A stretch of 7,107 bases of DNA from Mariprofundaceae bacterium (GTDB lineage: Bacteria; Pseudomonadota; Zetaproteobacteria; Mariprofundales; Mariprofundaceae), in contig JAUZQT010000099.1 of assembly GCA_030950825.1 (NCBI GenBank), positions 1 through 7,107 of the forward strand, in the 5' to 3' direction. Positions 5,852 to 7,107 of this stretch are shown in pieces; the first letter of the stretch is position 1; each line of letters starts with the position of its first letter. The notes beneath the pieces were generated by a model. It saw only the letters and a list, made by a program, of their open reading frames with translations. It did no database searches and had not been told where the DNA came from. Position numbers and translations under genes: made by a program.

Positions 5852-7107
5852 GTATAACATAGGGTTAGGTATCTTGGCGATGCTCACCTTGGGATTAGCA
5901 GCTTGTAGCAGCTTGTAGCAGCTCATCCAATACAGCACCCACAGCAGGCGCTGTGAGTACGACAGTCTCAGGAAGTGCGGGTGATGGTCCCGTTAAAAAC
6001 GGTAAAGTGAGCGTTCTGGATGCCAATGGTAGTAATGTTATAACTACCCCCGCCAATCCGTCAACGGGACTCAACGCTCAATTTAATTTCACCGTACCTT
6101 CTGGAACCGCCTTGCCTTTAACCATTACCGTTACAGGTGGTGTTGATATGGTAACCAATGCTCTTCAGGATTTTCCTCTTAGGACTGCTGTGACCACCCT
6201 GCCAGCCAGTGGTACAGTGACAGGCAATGCTAACCCGCTCTCCACACTAGCAGTTGCATCCGCTGAGGCTCAACCTGGCGGCTTAAGTGCAGCCAACCTA
6301 ACCACAGCCACGAATAATGTACTGGGCGCTATGGGCTTCGGCTTGGCGGCAGGTATTAATCCGCTTTCAACAACCGTAAACAACAGCAATGCAGCTAGCA
6401 TTGTACGCGCCAGCGAAGCAGCAGCTGAATTGATTCGACGTACCAGCAATGCCAGTGGTGGCACGCTGTCCAATACGATTTTATCTATTGCCCAAGATCT
6501 CACTGATGGTGCCGTGGATGGTAATGCGGCTGCAGGAGCTGCAGCAACGCAGGTTTCTAATACCAGCGCCTCCCAGATTTTGAATCAACAGGCACAGGTG
6601 TCGGCTGAAACGTTGGCTAACAATTTGACTGTAACCACGCCAGCAGGCACACCGATTCCAAGCGCAAGCGGCGTAAATTTTGCGACAACTCTGAACACCT
6701 CAATTACGACAACAGGCCACACAGGGAATGTCTCTAAGCAAGCGCCAACCCAAGCATTTCTTGATCAGACCAGAGCGGCCATTCATATTGCCAACACCTT
6801 AGCTGGTGGTACTGACCCGGCACTCATCAGCCTGTCAGGTAGCATCAATACGTTAACAGCAGGTACGGCCCCTTCAACAGTACAACAAAATAACCCTGCT
6901 GAACTAACCAACAATGCAGTTGCTTCCTTCACAACAGCCACAACTGCGGCAGCTGACCCGGTAGCTGCGACAACAGCTTTGGCTACGGTAGCTGCAGATA
7001 CCACCAAGCCTGTCATTACATTGAATGGTGTAACGCCAGTGACGGTTGAGGCTGGAGCCGCATACATTGATGCTTATACGACAGTTAGGGATAATGTGGA
7101 TGCGACC
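5835..7107 (+). pseudogene. Large secreted lipoprotein, frameshifted at the lipobox and cut by the window edge
   Basis: From ATG 5835 the frame encodes a classic lipoprotein signal: basic MIKRYRY, a hydrophobic core, and lipobox LAAC with Cys24. After C-S-S-L it hits TAG at 5916-5918, a 27-aa product. The frame starting at 5899 is then open to the last base (403 codons without a stop). Deleting one 10-bp unit joins the two into 421 residues and more beyond the edge. In the joined protein Ser, Thr and Asn follow Cys24, then comes a domain with GPVKNGKVSVLDANG and ITVTGGVDMV resembling carboxypeptidase-regulatory/Ig-like folds, then NPLSTLAVASAEA, long Ala/Thr/Ser/Asn-rich helical-looking segments, and from about residue 385 DTTKPVITLNGVTPVTVEAG, which resembles the start of a DUF5011/Ig-like repeat. 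It is therefore probably a surface-exposed or periplasmic adhesin-like protein. The exact function is unknown. Called pseudogene because of the frameshift; it may instead be a phase-variable gene in its off state. Confidence 0.7.
5896..5923 (+). repeat. Tandem 10-bp repeat (2.8 copies) across the lipobox codons
   Basis: The sequence repeats with period 10 over 28 nt; the unit is TAGCAGCTTG. The two full overlapping copies at 5901-5910 and 5911-5920 are identical. Because 10 is not a multiple of 3, each gain or loss of a unit shifts the frame. One unit fewer gives the in-frame lipoprotein; the present number gives an early TAG stop, itself contained in the unit. Confidence 0.9.

Noticed and set aside
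6270..7067. Two - strand ORFs (77 and 94 aa) opposite the lipoprotein
   Set aside because: They mirror the Ala/Thr-rich codons of the lipoprotein frame and have no start signals.
1..7107. CRISPR array, tRNA or rRNA gene
   Set aside because: No regularly spaced direct repeats, no cloverleaf with a T-loop motif, and no rRNA-like conserved segments were seen.

Overview
The window comes from a Gram-negative bacterium, probably a proteobacterium. It carries waaA and lpxK, two lipid A/Kdo genes, beside a housekeeping rho, and the base composition looks mildly AT-rich by eye. I cannot assign it below phylum from sequence alone.

Layout. Positions 1-435 hold no convincing gene. A long imperfect inverted repeat fills about 1-211, followed by a weak terminator-like hairpin and the rho leader with a possible promoter and a 13-bp palindrome. 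From 493 to 4619 three genes lie head to tail on the + strand: rho (transcription terminator with a long basic, disordered N-terminal extension), waaA (Kdo transferase) and lpxK (lipid A 4'-kinase). The gaps are a 15-nt spacer and a 10-nt overlap, so they look like one transcription unit. rpiA (ribose-5-phosphate isomerase A) converges on lpxK from the - strand with only 9 nt between them. Upstream of rpiA on the same strand is a short stretch that looks like frameshifted coding remnant. Positions 5467-5834 are a probable regulatory region with palindromes, a bipartite stem and a small ORF carrying a helix-turn-helix-like stretch. From 5835 to the right edge runs a large secreted lipoprotein gene, cut off by the window end, with an Ig-like/DUF5011-like domain beginning at the edge.

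How the genes work together. LpxK phosphorylates the lipid A disaccharide to make lipid IVA, and WaaA then adds Kdo to lipid IVA, so the two genes encode consecutive steps of inner-core LPS assembly. RpiA interconverts ribose-5-phosphate and ribulose-5-phosphate; the latter is the precursor of the arabinose-5-phosphate used for Kdo, so a metabolic link exists, although the convergent orientation argues against co-regulation.

The most striking observation is in the lipoprotein gene. A 10-bp unit is tandemly duplicated exactly at the lipobox codons, which puts a TAG stop three codons after the lipidated cysteine. Removing one unit restores a perfect lipobox and an open frame through the last base of the window. 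This could be a phase-variation switch, a fresh pseudogene or an assembly error.
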